In this document: piece after piece, positions 1-9,651 of the stretch
Numbering within the stretch: the stretch's first letter is position 1
How the letters are laid out: each line of letters begins with the position of its first letter
Assembly: GCA_006844585.1 (NCBI GenBank)
Contig: SPJM01000092.1
Coordinates: 1-32,724, forward strand
Origin: Methylococcaceae bacterium
GTDB taxonomy: Bacteria; Pseudomonadota; Gammaproteobacteria; Methylococcales; Methylomonadaceae
DNA length: 32,724 nucleotides
Direction of reading: 5' to 3'
The notes under the pieces: model-generated
The model's database searches: none
What the model was told of the DNA's origin: nothing
Seen by the model: only the letters and a program-made list of their open reading frames with translations
Program-made: the position numbers and the translations under genes

Positions 1-1039
1 GATTAAAAATTCCGAGCGGATCAAAAGTGTTTTTGATGTGTCGTTGCAGTTCTCCATGGCGTCCTTGCAAAGAAGGAAGAAATTCCCGGTCTTGTTTATC
101 GCTTTTAAATAAACAAGCATAACCGGAAGCCTGTTCGGCCCATCGACTGATTTCCTGCGCCTCATGTTCACTTTTTAACCAGCGTAAACTACCGCCCCAA
201 TCATACTGAATGTCTCCATCTAATGAAGTAACCCCGGTACCGATAGGAACGGAAATTCGCCATAATGGTCGACCATCCTGAAAAAAAGCCAATCGCTGTT
301 CATTTAAATCGAGCCAATACTGATTGGAAACTAAGTGATAAGGAAAGTCTAATTTTGGCATCACTGATTCAATGACGCTTTCCGCAGCCGATAGACGAAT
401 AAATAAACGCTGGCCGTCGTAACTCAAACCACTAAAGGGAAAAGTTGATGACATTAAATCTCGCATGCGTTGTAGAGCTGTTCCAAAATCGACTTCTGCG
501 CTTAAGGTCACTTCATGATCAGCTACAGGCAACACTTTCAGGGTTACATCCAATAAAACGCCTAAAGTACCCATTGAGCCTACAACTAAACGAGAAACAT
601 CATAACCGGCGACATTTTTCATAACTTGACCGCCGAAACTCACAATTTCGCCAGCGCCGTTAATTAATTTACATCCTAATACAAAATCTTTAACAGAACC
701 GGTAAACGGTCGCCGACTTCCGGAAAAAGCGGTATTAATAATCCCGCCTATGGTTGCCGAATTGGAAAACAGCGGTGGTTCAAAAGGCAACATTTGGCCT
801 TTTTCTAACAAGACCTTCTGCAACTCTACGAGCTTGGTTCCCGCTTTAACGGTAACAATCAATTCGGATGGATGATAACTCACTACGCCTTGATTATCGC
901 TGACATCCAGCTCTTCGCCAATGATTTTCCCGCCGTAAAAAGACTTACTGTTTCCCGCTTTAATGTTGAGCGGCGTTATTGTCTTGATTGCCTGCCGGAC
1001 GGTGCTCAGAATTCTTTTTTCAACAATAGAGTGTTGCAT
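1..1039 (-). CDS. glcE: Glycolate oxidase FAD-binding subunit GlcE (partial)
   Basis: GlcE is the second FAD-binding subunit of the GlcDEF glycolate dehydrogenase, which oxidises glycolate to glyoxylate at the membrane. My own translation from the ATG at 1039 gives 346 residues without a stop before the left window edge. It shows a PCMH-type FAD domain: KAGNSKSFYGG near residue 28, then PPLFSNSATIGG, the FSGSRRPFTGSVKDFVLG stretch, and the NVAGYDVSRLVVGSMGTLG block characteristic of GlcD/GlcE. The last visible residues, DPLGIFN, match the near-C-terminal 'DPxGIFNPGR' motif of the family, so only a few residues should be missing. The start codon overlaps the csiV stop by one base (TAATG), so the two are probably translationally coupled. 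glcD and glcF are not in view; glcF would be expected further left. Confidence 0.9.
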   Translation of the reverse strand, partial: MQHSIVEKRILSTVRQAIKTITPLNIKAGNSKSFYGGKIIGEELDVSDNQGVVSYHPSELIVTVKAGTKLVELQKVLLEKGQMLPFEPPLFSNSATIGGIINTAFSGSRRPFTGSVKDFVLGCKLINGAGEIVSFGGQVMKNVAGYDVSRLVVGSMGTLGVLLDVTLKVLPVADHEVTLSAEVDFGTALQRMRDLMSSTFPFSGLSYDGQRLFIRLSAAESVIESVMPKLDFPYHLVSNQYWLDLNEQRLAFFQDGRPLWRISVPIGTGVTSLDGDIQYDWGGSLRWLKSEHEAQEISRWAEQASGYACLFKSDKQDREFLPSLQGRHGELQRHIKNTFDPLGIFN

Positions 1040-1569
1040 TAAAAGGGCGTGACGCGCGCGAAAACGCCGAATTTAGGATGATCTAAGTAGTGAATCTCTC
1101 TTAATTTAATTCTTCTTTTCTCATTCAACCGATAATATTTCAAACCGTCGGCTTTGTATTCTAAATCGGTGATCAGATGTAAATAACTGCCGCGTTGAAT
1201 TCTGAAAAAACCATTCACCGAATCGCTGATATTTTGAATTTTTACCGCCCTCCCTTTGCGATTAGGCCCGACTGATTGCGTCCAGGCCACATGCATCAGC
1301 GTTCGGTAACGACTATCAGCATCTAATTTTTTTCGTATTCCCTCTAAACTGTGACTCGCTTTATTCAACTGGCTCAACCATAATATCTTGTCCGGCCATT
1401 GTATTTCGCTTTGAGCTTGGTCAAAAACCTCATCAGTATCAGTATCAGTATCAGTATATTGAGCAAAAATCAATAACTCCATTTTATAACTTCTGTATTG
1501 TGCTTCAGCTACAAATGGATAAACCAATAAAAAAAACAACGCTGAAACACAGCTAATCATTTTCGCCAT
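1039..1569 (-). CDS. csiV: CsiV-family periplasmic protein
   Basis: A 176-residue exported protein with a clear signal peptide (MAKMISCVSALFFLLVYPFVAEA, probable cleavage after AEA at residue 23). The mature N-terminus YRSYKMELLIFAQ and the later WTQ...RIQRGSYLHLITDLEY and DHPKFGVFARVTP segments fit the CsiV family (peptidoglycan-associated, named from Vibrio), in which a 'VE(L/V)I(V/L)F' start and a 'DHPxFGxLV' end are typical. In several gammaproteobacteria this gene sits directly beside mfd, as here: its ATG is one base away from the mfd stop. The precise function is poorly known in the family. Odd point: residues 39-46 are a TD dipeptide repeat encoded by four copies of a hexanucleotide. 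Confidence 0.72.
   Translation of the reverse strand: MAKMISCVSALFFLLVYPFVAEAQYRSYKMELLIFAQYTDTDTDTDEVFDQAQSEIQWPDKILWLSQLNKASHSLEGIRKKLDADSRYRTLMHVAWTQSVGPNRKGRAVKIQNISDSVNGFFRIQRGSYLHLITDLEYKADGLKYYRLNEKRRIKLREIHYLDHPKFGVFARVTPF
1434..1457. repeat. Hexanucleotide microsatellite (CAGTAT x4) inside csiV
   Basis: Four perfect tandem copies of CAGTAT on the plus strand, which encode Thr-Asp repeats on the minus strand near the N-terminus of the mature CsiV-like protein. Because the unit is six bases, a gain or loss of copies changes protein length without shifting the frame. Confidence 0.9.
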
Positions 1570-1570
1570 C

Positions 1571-4500
1571 CTATGCCGCCTCCGGTGTCAAAGATTCCAA
1601 CAATTTTTCAATGAAAGCCAGTTTATCATCCAAGGTTTCAAAATTATGGGTAATGCGTAGTTTATCAGCGCCGTCAAATTTATATGTTTGCATTTGTTGT
1701 TGCACCAACTCGATTAATACCGTCGGATTAATGTTCGGAGTAGCTGAAAAAATGACTCGACCGCCAAAATCATTTAACTCAACTTTACGAATGCCTAAAT
1801 GGGCGGCTTGTTGTTTTAATTCCGTCACATTGAATAATGATCTGACAGGCTCCGGCAATAAACCAAAGCGATCAATCATTTCAGTTTTTAAAGTAATCAG
1901 GTCTTGTTGTGTTTCAGCGCTGGAAATACGTTTATAAAGCACCAAACGCGCATGAATATCCGGCAAATAATCTTCCGGAATCAACGCCGGAGTTTGCAAA
2001 TCGACTTCCGGCCCCACGTCTAATGGCGCATCCAGCTCCGGCTGTTGACCGGATTTTAATGCACTCACAGCTCTTTCTAATAATTCGGTGTAAAGCGTGA
2101 AGCCGATTTCCTGAATCTGACCACTCTGCCCTTCCCCTAATAACTCGCCGGCGCCGCGAATTTCCATATCATGGGACGATAACATAAAACCGGCCCCCAA
2201 TTCACCTGAAGTTTCCAACGCCTCCAAACGCTTCACCGCATCTTTGCTAATCAATTTCTGCGGCGGAATAATAAAATAAGCATACGCACGGTGGTGCGAA
2301 CGCCCTACTCTGCCTCTTAATTGATGCAATTGCGCCAAACCTAATTTATCAGCGCGATTAATAATAATAGTGTTGGCGCTAGGTATATCAATACCGCTTT
2401 CAATAATCGTTGTACTCACCAACAAATTGAAACGCTGGTGATAAAAATCCAACATAATCTGTTCTAATTCGCGTTCCGGCATTTGGCCGTGAGCAATCTG
2501 CACTCTCGCTTCAGGCACTAAACGTTCAATTTCCCGGGCGATCCTGTCCATGCTTTTAACATCATTATGCAGAAAAAAAACTTGTCCGCCGCGCTTGATT
2601 TCACGTTGACAAGCTTCCTGTATCTGCACATCCACCCATTCGCAAATAAAGGTTTTAATGGCATGGCGATTAGGCGGCGGAGTAGCAATAATGGAAATTT
2701 CACGCAAGCCGGACATCGCCATATTTAAAGTTCTGGGTATCGGCGTCGCCGTTAAGGTCAATAAATCCAACTCTTCACGTAATTTTTTAAAATGCTCTTT
2801 CTGGCGCACCCCGAAGCGGTGTTCCTCGTCAATAATCACCAAGCCTAAAGATTTATATTTGATTTCTTTTGATAACAGTTTGTGCGTGCCGATAACAATA
2901 TCCACCAAGCCTTGTTCTAATGCTTCGGTAATAGCTTTCTGTTGTTTGGGGGTATTAAAACGCGACATCACCTCGACCCTAACCGGCCAATCGGCAAAGC
3001 GATCACGAAAATTTTGAAAATGTTGTTGGGCCAATAAAGTCGTCGGCACCAAAGCGGCCACTTGTTTCCCGCTTTGAACAGCAACAAAAGCCGCTCGCAT
3101 CGCCACTTCGGTCTTGCCGAAACCAACGTCGCCGCAAACAACTCTGTCCATCGGCAAAGGCGAGGCCATGTCAGTAATAATAGCGTCAATTGCGCTTTCC
3201 TGATCAGGCGTTTCTTCAAAAGGAAAAGCGCCGACAAAAGCCTGATAATCGACATCCTCAATGATAAATTGATGACCTTGTTTGGCGGCCCGGCGAGCAT
3301 GTATATCCAATAATTCAGCGGCCACATCCCTGGCTTTTTCCATCGCTTTTTTCTTCGCCTTACTCCATTGATCCGTACCTAAACGATGTAAAGGCGCATT
3401 TTCGCCGCTTACCCCGCTATATCGACCGACTAAATTCAGCGATGACACCGGCACATAAAGCTTATCCTGATTAGCGTATTCCAGCATCAGGAATTCAGCT
3501 TCGATATTGCCGACAGCCAATGTCTGCAACCCCATATACCGTCCGACGCCATGTTCCTGATGAACCACCGGCGAACCAATCGTCAATTCATTTAAATTGT
3601 TGAAAACATTTTCCAACTCTTTGGCGGCCGATTTGCGCCTTCGTCGCCGTTGCTGAACTTTTTCACCGCTTAATTGACTTTCGGTAATAATAGCGATGGA
3701 TTGAGTTTCCAACAAAACGCCATGTTCCATTGGCGCTACTAAAATATTCACACGCTCGCCGGTTGCGAGAAACCCCGGCCAATCCTCTAACAAATAAGGT
3801 TTAATTTTGAATTGCTTTAATTGGTCGATTAAGGCTTCGCGATGTCCCGCCGTTTCAGCAATAAATAATACTTTTCCCGAAAAGTCATCAAGAAAGCGGC
3901 GCAGTTTTTGCCCGGGTTCTTTCAAGCGTGAATCGATAGCTAAATCCGGCAACGGTCGGCAAAGAAAATCGAACCCTTGCTCTTCCTGTTCAGCCAGCAT
4001 AACCCGATTAAAACTTTCAGCTTTGTCAACGATTTCAGATACGTCCAAAAATAAATCCTGCGGCGCTAACAAGGGCCTATGCGCATCATATTTGCGTTGT
4101 TGATAACGTTCTTCAACTTCATCAAAAAAAGACTGTGCGGAAACGGCAAAACTTTCCGGCAAAATAAAATGGGTAGTTGGGGGTAAATAATCGAAAAGCG
4201 TTTCCGTTTGTTCAACAAATAGAGGTAAGTAAAACTCAATTCCACCGGGCGTAACGGCTTTGCTGACATCCTGATAAATGGGATTTTTTTCGGAAACTTC
4301 CGGAAAATAGGCTCTGAAAGCCTGTCTGAAACTTTTTATTGCGACATCGGTGAAAGGAAACTCGCGCGCCGGGAATAATTCAATTTTATTGATTTTATCC
4401 AGCGAACGCTGGGTTTCCGGATCAAAAGTACGAATCGATTCAATTTCATCATCAAATAATTCGATGCGAAAAGGCTGTTGACTGCCCATCGGAAACAAAT

Positions 4501-5017
4501 CAACGATTGAGCCCCGAATCGCAAATTCAGCATGCTGGTAGACTTGGGAAACGCAAGAATAGCCCACCGCCTCAAGTTTTGCACGATTCAATTCCAAATT
4601 GAAATTACCACCCACCTGTAGAGCAAAACTATTCGCCAACACATGATCGCGCGGCGCTAATTTATGCATTAAAGTGGAAATGGAAACAATTAAAGCGCCT
4701 CGCGGCGTTTCCGGCAACAAGGCCAAAGTTTTCAATCGTTCGGAAATAATATCCGGCAACGGCGAAAAAATATCATAGGGTAAAATTTCCCAATCCGGGA
4801 AATGCAAAATCGGTAATCTGCCGTTTAGAAAAAAAGCCAACTCCTGCTCTAAGCTCATCGCAGAATGACTATCTTTAGTCACAATGACAAATAAATTGTC
4901 CTGCTGCAAAATTGCCGTCGCCATGGCTAATGCATCGCCACAACCCTTCAAACCTTTCCAAAAAACAGGCTGTTTAACTTGATTGGGTAATTCAGGCAAA
5001 AATAAGTGATCAAGCAT
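1571..5017 (-). CDS. mfd: Transcription-repair coupling factor Mfd
   Basis: Mfd is the ATP-dependent translocase that removes RNA polymerase stalled at DNA lesions and recruits UvrA for nucleotide excision repair. At 1148 residues it is full length (E. coli 1148). Visible parts in order: an N-terminal UvrB-like region with LHFPDWEILPYD and RGSIVDLFPMGS; the RNA-polymerase interaction domain around VVHQEHGVGRYMGL and DKLYVPVSSLNLVGRY; Walker A GDVGFGKTEVAMRAAF near residue 630; the DEEHRFG box (DExH); LTLTATPIPRTLNMA; the translocase segment IESGIDIPSANTIII with QLRGRVGRS; and a C-terminal TRCF domain. It is probably first in an mfd-csiV-glcE unit; the csiV start lies one base beyond its stop. 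A TATAAT sits 28 bases upstream of the start, but there is no clear Shine-Dalgarno sequence. Confidence 0.97.
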   Translation of the reverse strand: MLDHLFLPELPNQVKQPVFWKGLKGCGDALAMATAILQQDNLFVIVTKDSHSAMSLEQELAFFLNGRLPILHFPDWEILPYDIFSPLPDIISERLKTLALLPETPRGALIVSISTLMHKLAPRDHVLANSFALQVGGNFNLELNRAKLEAVGYSCVSQVYQHAEFAIRGSIVDLFPMGSQQPFRIELFDDEIESIRTFDPETQRSLDKINKIELFPAREFPFTDVAIKSFRQAFRAYFPEVSEKNPIYQDVSKAVTPGGIEFYLPLFVEQTETLFDYLPPTTHFILPESFAVSAQSFFDEVEERYQQRKYDAHRPLLAPQDLFLDVSEIVDKAESFNRVMLAEQEEQGFDFLCRPLPDLAIDSRLKEPGQKLRRFLDDFSGKVLFIAETAGHREALIDQLKQFKIKPYLLEDWPGFLATGERVNILVAPMEHGVLLETQSIAIITESQLSGEKVQQRRRRRKSAAKELENVFNNLNELTIGSPVVHQEHGVGRYMGLQTLAVGNIEAEFLMLEYANQDKLYVPVSSLNLVGRYSGVSGENAPLHRLGTDQWSKAKKKAMEKARDVAAELLDIHARRAAKQGHQFIIEDVDYQAFVGAFPFEETPDQESAIDAIITDMASPLPMDRVVCGDVGFGKTEVAMRAAFVAVQSGKQVAALVPTTLLAQQHFQNFRDRFADWPVRVEVMSRFNTPKQQKAITEALEQGLVDIVIGTHKLLSKEIKYKSLGLVIIDEEHRFGVRQKEHFKKLREELDLLTLTATPIPRTLNMAMSGLREISIIATPPPNRHAIKTFICEWVDVQIQEACQREIKRGGQVFFLHNDVKSMDRIAREIERLVPEARVQIAHGQMPERELEQIMLDFYHQRFNLLVSTTIIESGIDIPSANTIIINRADKLGLAQLHQLRGRVGRSHHRAYAYFIIPPQKLISKDAVKRLEALETSGELGAGFMLSSHDMEIRGAGELLGEGQSGQIQEIGFTLYTELLERAVSALKSGQQPELDAPLDVGPEVDLQTPALIPEDYLPDIHARLVLYKRISSAETQQDLITLKTEMIDRFGLLPEPVRSLFNVTELKQQAAHLGIRKVELNDFGGRVIFSATPNINPTVLIELVQQQMQTYKFDGADKLRITHNFETLDDKLAFIEKLLESLTPEAA

Positions 5018-5044
5018 GCTTAATAGTTGACAGATAAATCAGGT

Positions 5045-5050
5045 ATTATA
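5045..5050 (-). promoter_or_regulatory. Candidate -10 box for mfd
   Basis: On the minus strand a perfect TATAAT lies inside the short palindrome AGGTATAATACCT, overlapping the region just after the upstream kinase gene stop. No convincing -35 hexamer is visible 16-18 bases away, so this is only a candidate. The predicted leader would be about 20 bases. Confidence 0.35.
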
Positions 5051-5061
5051 CCTATTTTAAA

Positions 5062-8000
5062 TTACAGCAATTGTTGAATTGCATTAACTATTTTATCGGC
5101 GTCAAACGGTTTGGTCGCATGGTCAGACATACCAGCTGCTAAACATTTATCTCGCTGTTCATTCAACGCGTGAGCGGTTAAACCAATTATCGGTAGCTTC
5201 GGACGTAATTTTTTTATTCGCCGGGTTGCTTCATAGCCATCCATTATCGGCATTTGAATATCCATGAGAATTAAATCATAACAACTTTCTTCATTAGCGG
5301 AAACAATTTCTAATGCCTGCCGACCGTTTTCAGCAAAAGTAACGGAAGCACCTTCATGCAATAATAAATCTTCAAGTATAAATCGATTTACTTCAGAATC
5401 TTCGGCGGCCAAAATGTTCACGTCTTGCAAGCGTAAACCACTGTGCTGTTCACTTAACGCCGCCGCTTCGCCGAGCGCTTGTTCCGCAATATACGGCAAA
5501 TGTAAGGTAAAAATACTACCGACGCCGACCCTGCTGTCAACGCTTAATTCCCCTCCCATCAACTGCGCCAAATTTCGACTAATGACTAAACCTAATCCGG
5601 TGCCGCCATAATTTCGGGTGGTCGATGTATCCGCCTGCTCGAACGGCATGAACAATCGGGAGAGTTCATTTTGAGCAATACCGATGCCGGTATCGATAAC
5701 TTGAAAATCAATGTGTTGTTCAGCAATGATTATTTTAAGCGTCACCCGACCTTCATGGGTAAATTTGACCGCGTTGGAAAGTAAATTGATTAAGACTTGC
5801 TTCAAACGTAATGAATCCACTTTCATCCAGATCGGAAAATCATCCTCAATATCGATTACAAAACCTAAACCCTTGGTTTCAAATTGACCTGAAATAGTAT
5901 GCACAATATCTTCAATAAGCTTTCCTAATTCACAAGCATGCGCATCAATGACCATTTTGCCGGCTTCAATTTTAGAAAAATCCAAAATATCGTTAATCAC
6001 ACCCAATAAATGTTGCCCGGAATTCAATATTTGCTGAAAACTAAGCTCTGATTTAGTTTCCTGGCTATCTCTCAAACCGATTTTAGCCATTCCTAATACA
6101 GCATTAAGCGGCGTGCGAATTTCATGGCTCATATTAGCCAAAAAATCCGATTTTGCTTGGGCCGTTGACTCTGCTGCTTCTTTAGCGGCAATGATTGAAT
6201 GTTCAAACTCCTTACGTTGAGAAATATCGCGAATCACAACCTGCAATACATTTTGATTATTCAAATGCATGACATTGAGAATAATTTCAGCATCAAAAAC
6301 TTTAGGCTTATCTAACTTTTGCAATTTCAATTCAAAACAACAATTCCCTTGTTGAAAAGCTTTAGCCGCCTCAACTTCTAATGAAAGCGCGTTATCAGTA
6401 TTATTTTGTTCAATTACTGCGGTCAAATCAGAAAATTTAAATTGGCAAAATGTATTTACATCGGCACAATCGAATAATTTAAGCGTCGCCGAATTACAAT
6501 CTAAAATTTGATTGTTATCAACAATTAAAATGGCGTCATTACTGGCTTGAAAGATATTCCGATAATTTTGTTCACTGGCTAATAATTGCTCTTCATGCAA
6601 TTTCCGCAAAGTAATGTCCTCATAAATGCCCAAAATCCCAATGGCTTTATTTTTATCATCCTTAAGCGGAATCTTGCTAACGCTCAACCATACTTTTTCG
6701 CCTTCGGAACCGATCCTTAAATGCTGACAAGCTAAAATGGCGCTGTCCAATTCAATAACCGCCCTATCTTCATTTTGATATCGTTCGGCCTCATTACCCC
6801 AGGCCATCTCAAAATCATCTTTGCCTAAAATTTGATTCGTATCCGAAAAACCGGCGTCTTGAGCAAATAATTTATTACAACCTAAATATTTTAGTTCCAG
6901 ATCTTTCCAATATACGCGCACCGGAATCGTATCCAAAACTGTTTGCAACATTTGTCTAGAAAGTTCAGCGACTAATTTAGCCTCGCCTAACTCATTTTGT
7001 AACGATTTTAATTTGGTAACATCGGTTGCAATACCGAACAAACCATAACAATCACCCCCTTCATCCAATAAAGGGGCTTTGGTGGTTAAAAAATGGCGCC
7101 GTTTTCCATCCGGAAAAATTATATTTTCTTCAAAAGTATTAACGCCTTGTTTTTCCAGAACTGTTCTATCGCTAATCATATTCTCAGCAGCCATTTCAGT
7201 TGAAAAAATTTCAAAATCCGTATGCGCTGTAATTTGCTGTTTTGTTTGACCGACAACCTCTTCAAACTGACGATTAATCATCATATAACGACCACTCAAG
7301 TCTTTCATAAAAAAGACAGCCGGAAGTTCATCTAAAATAGCTTCCAATCGTCTCTTATGTTCCTGTAAAGCTTTCGTGCGTTGACCAACCTGATCTTCCA
7401 AATGTTCGCGGTAATCTTTCAAGCGCCGATTAGTTAAAATTAGAAACGATGCTAGCAATAAAACCACCAGCAACAGAATACTTAATAAGGCGATCCAAAT
7501 TTTAAAACGCTGCCAAACATCCAGCAGTGTAAATTCAGGAATATGATCATAAGGCGGCAAGCGTAAATCACGTAAAAGGTTTTCCACAACCGTATAATTG
7601 GCTGCCGGACTAAACCCATATATTTCTAATTCATTGGCCAACTCGCTATCAGCGCCAAATAGAAAAAGCGCTGCGGCAATTTTTCTCGAAATTTGAGGAT
7701 TGGAATGGGGCAATGCGATAAATGGCCAATGAGGATACAGATGAGTAGACACTGCATAAGGAAAACCAGGCAAATCTTGCAGATTTAAAACCTGTAGCCG
7801 ACTTGAATCCAAACTTCCTTCTTGAATTAGCTGCTCAAATAAACCGGCTCTTAAAAAACCGGCATCGACCGAACCGTTTAAAACCGCTTCTATTACTTGT
7901 TCATAGCCTTTTTCAACATTAAGCATTTCAACATCTTTCAGCAGATTAACCCCTGCTTCGAAAAATACTTGAGCAAAAGCATGAAACCCGGTCAACGAAT

Positions 8001-8433
8001 GAGTGTCCAACACGGCGATTTTTTTAGTTTTTAAATCGCTGAGCTGTTTAATATCATTCCGGTTTCGATCAATAATAATTGTCCCGCCGACCGCCTCAAC
8101 CGCTTTTCCCTGCTCCATTTCTTTCAAGGTGGCTAAAACTTGCGACAAAGCATTTCGAGTTTTCATGCGTATATAAACGGACGGATCCGTCAACACATAA
8201 TCAAGCAAATAAATTTGTAAATCACTATTCAGAGATTCGTAGTTTAAGGCGTGTAACTTGACATTATGTTCCGGCAACATTTGATCCAAATAAGCCATTA
8301 ACGGTTGCCAACGCTTAATGACTTTTTGTGGTTGATGATCTGCTAACACGCCAATAACTAAGGTATGTTTAGCTTGAACCTGAAAACTACAAACCCCTAA
8401 TAAAATGGTGACTAAGCTAATAACTTTAAACAT
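5062..8433 (-). CDS. PhnD-domain hybrid sensor histidine kinase/response regulator
   Basis: A 1123-residue membrane sensor kinase. Order: signal peptide (1-21, ending QVQA); a periplasmic PhnD/phosphonate-binding-like domain (about 22-290, beginning HTLVIGVLADHQPQKVIKRW); one transmembrane helix (about 312-334); three PAS domains (starting near 361, 495 and 620, each followed by the usual 'D(V/I)T/S' end); HisKA with MSHEIRTPLN and the phospho-acceptor His near 770; HATPase_c with LINLLSNAVKFT, DTGIGIAQNEL and GGTGLGLVIS; and a C-terminal receiver with Asp near 1058 in ILMDIQMPIMDGYEA and Lys in TKPFDAD. No HPt domain is present, so phosphate must pass to a separate HPt or regulator not in the window. 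The start lies seven bases after the stop of the substrate-binding protein gene, so the two are probably co-transcribed and may act in one sensing pathway. The ligand is unknown. Confidence 0.92.
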   Translation of the reverse strand: MFKVISLVTILLGVCSFQVQAKHTLVIGVLADHQPQKVIKRWQPLMAYLDQMLPEHNVKLHALNYESLNSDLQIYLLDYVLTDPSVYIRMKTRNALSQVLATLKEMEQGKAVEAVGGTIIIDRNRNDIKQLSDLKTKKIAVLDTHSLTGFHAFAQVFFEAGVNLLKDVEMLNVEKGYEQVIEAVLNGSVDAGFLRAGLFEQLIQEGSLDSSRLQVLNLQDLPGFPYAVSTHLYPHWPFIALPHSNPQISRKIAAALFLFGADSELANELEIYGFSPAANYTVVENLLRDLRLPPYDHIPEFTLLDVWQRFKIWIALLSILLLVVLLLASFLILTNRRLKDYREHLEDQVGQRTKALQEHKRRLEAILDELPAVFFMKDLSGRYMMINRQFEEVVGQTKQQITAHTDFEIFSTEMAAENMISDRTVLEKQGVNTFEENIIFPDGKRRHFLTTKAPLLDEGGDCYGLFGIATDVTKLKSLQNELGEAKLVAELSRQMLQTVLDTIPVRVYWKDLELKYLGCNKLFAQDAGFSDTNQILGKDDFEMAWGNEAERYQNEDRAVIELDSAILACQHLRIGSEGEKVWLSVSKIPLKDDKNKAIGILGIYEDITLRKLHEEQLLASEQNYRNIFQASNDAILIVDNNQILDCNSATLKLFDCADVNTFCQFKFSDLTAVIEQNNTDNALSLEVEAAKAFQQGNCCFELKLQKLDKPKVFDAEIILNVMHLNNQNVLQVVIRDISQRKEFEHSIIAAKEAAESTAQAKSDFLANMSHEIRTPLNAVLGMAKIGLRDSQETKSELSFQQILNSGQHLLGVINDILDFSKIEAGKMVIDAHACELGKLIEDIVHTISGQFETKGLGFVIDIEDDFPIWMKVDSLRLKQVLINLLSNAVKFTHEGRVTLKIIIAEQHIDFQVIDTGIGIAQNELSRLFMPFEQADTSTTRNYGGTGLGLVISRNLAQLMGGELSVDSRVGVGSIFTLHLPYIAEQALGEAAALSEQHSGLRLQDVNILAAEDSEVNRFILEDLLLHEGASVTFAENGRQALEIVSANEESCYDLILMDIQMPIMDGYEATRRIKKLRPKLPIIGLTAHALNEQRDKCLAAGMSDHATKPFDADKIVNAIQQLL

Positions 8434-8440
8434 CTTTCAA

Positions 8441-9415
8441 TCAGCTTGTTGGCAAAAAACGACTATCAACAAGGCTAGTAAAACTTTCCTGTCTACGGAT
8501 TAAGCCCTTTTCAAGCATTAACGAAGATAATTGCTTTGCAGAGTCCAAAACCCGACCATTTTGAGTACTCAAATAAAGCGCATTTGCGTTGCTATCCGGA
8601 AATACCAAGCCACGAAATATAGCAATCACCTCCTCTCCGGTTAAGCCCATGCTTCCAGCTAAACGGTATGCAACATCTTGAGGATTGGCGTTTAATTGAT
8701 ACAAAGCCTTGAAATGTCCAGCTATTAATGATTTTAGAGAATTTTGGTAGCGACCGGCCGCCTCCGGTTTAACCGCTAAAACATCGATGACTAAACCAGG
8801 TATCTGTCTACTGTCAAAAAGGTTTTTCGCATCAAAGCCTTTTAATTGGACAATCACCGGTTCATAAGTAATTAAGCCATCAATTTCGCCGCTCCTCCAT
8901 GCCTCAAGATGCCTGTTATGACTAATGTCGATAATATCAACATCGGCTTCTTGTAAATTTCCCGCTTCCAAAATTTTATGCAACATTAACTGACCCAGGA
9001 CATTGTTTTCTATGCCTATCCGTTTACCGGCTAAATCCGCAAGCTGATTGATTCCGGAACGGACCATCAAAGCATCGCCGCCCACTGATTCATCAAAAAC
9101 CAAAATCACAGTTAACGGCATTCCGTTAGCGCGTTGATGCAAAACCTCATTCAAGGTCATTGCCGCCCCATCCGCAATTCCCGAATGTAAAGCGTCAACC
9201 ACTTCCTTACCGGATTTTTTTTTAATTAATTTAATCTTATCAGTCGATAACCAACCTTGTTGTTGAGCAAAATGCATCAACTCAAACCCCGGCCAAACTT
9301 GATTGACAATAGTCAACGGTTTATTCAGCTCGCGACAAGCTGAAAACATGGACAAACCCATTAAACCGCCTAAACCGGTTAAAAAATGTCTACGTGAAAA
9401 TTGTGCTTGGGCCAT
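8441..9415 (-). CDS. ABC-type substrate-binding lipoprotein, NMT1/SsuA-like
   Basis: A 324-residue exported binding protein of the NMT1/THI5/SsuA/TauA fold. The N-terminus has a twin-arginine motif (SRRHFLTG) followed by a hydrophobic stretch and a lipobox-like MFSAC (Cys27), so it is probably a Tat-exported lipoprotein. Family features are PLTIVNQVWPGFELMHFAQQQGWL, GIADGAAMTLNEVL, DLAGKRIGIENNVLGQLML and DGLITYEPVIVQL. Relatives bind taurine or sulfonates, nitrate, bicarbonate or thiamine precursors; the ligand here cannot be told. No permease or ATPase genes flank it. Instead it is followed seven bases later by a hybrid kinase that carries its own binding-protein domain, which suggests a role in signalling rather than uptake. 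This last point is inference. Confidence 0.85.
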   Translation of the reverse strand: MAQAQFSRRHFLTGLGGLMGLSMFSACRELNKPLTIVNQVWPGFELMHFAQQQGWLSTDKIKLIKKKSGKEVVDALHSGIADGAAMTLNEVLHQRANGMPLTVILVFDESVGGDALMVRSGINQLADLAGKRIGIENNVLGQLMLHKILEAGNLQEADVDIIDISHNRHLEAWRSGEIDGLITYEPVIVQLKGFDAKNLFDSRQIPGLVIDVLAVKPEAAGRYQNSLKSLIAGHFKALYQLNANPQDVAYRLAGSMGLTGEEVIAIFRGLVFPDSNANALYLSTQNGRVLDSAKQLSSLMLEKGLIRRQESFTSLVDSRFLPTS

Positions 9416-9651
9416 ATTAACTCAATCAATACTTAACTATTACAAGATTTCTTCCACAAAACATTGTCGGAAGAGTAGTTGCTTTATTAGTTTAAGTATA
9501 GCCAAAGACTGGGCGGAAAATCTTGAAGTCTGGAAAAGCAGGAAAAAATAGAGGAAATTGATGAACTCAGAATAAGAGTCCAATAGAAAAGTGCAGCTTT
9601 AAAGAATGCTGCCGACGCAATCAAAATATGCGATTGCGTCGACAAAAAAAA
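9416..9651. other. Intergenic stretch with stem-loop downstream of the flavin reductase gene
   Basis: 236 bases without a credible gene; the short plus-strand ORF over this region has no support. It contains the leader of the substrate-binding protein gene (no strong promoter hexamers seen), a weak CTTCC...GGAAG inverted repeat near 9451-9475 and the stem-loop listed separately. Confidence 0.6.
9613..9641 (-). terminator. Terminator-like hairpin after the prfB-lysS-flavin reductase unit
   Basis: A perfect 10-bp inverted repeat (CGACGCAATC / GATTGCGTCG) with a 9-base loop, starting 11 bases after the flavin reductase stop. On the minus strand the T-run precedes rather than follows the stem, and no strong U-tract comes after it. 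It is therefore a plausible but not canonical intrinsic terminator. Confidence 0.5.

Noticed and set aside
9303-9551. 82-codon plus-strand ORF over the start of the substrate-binding protein gene
   Set aside because: Mostly antisense to a well supported signal peptide region, with no ribosome-binding site and no recognisable motif.
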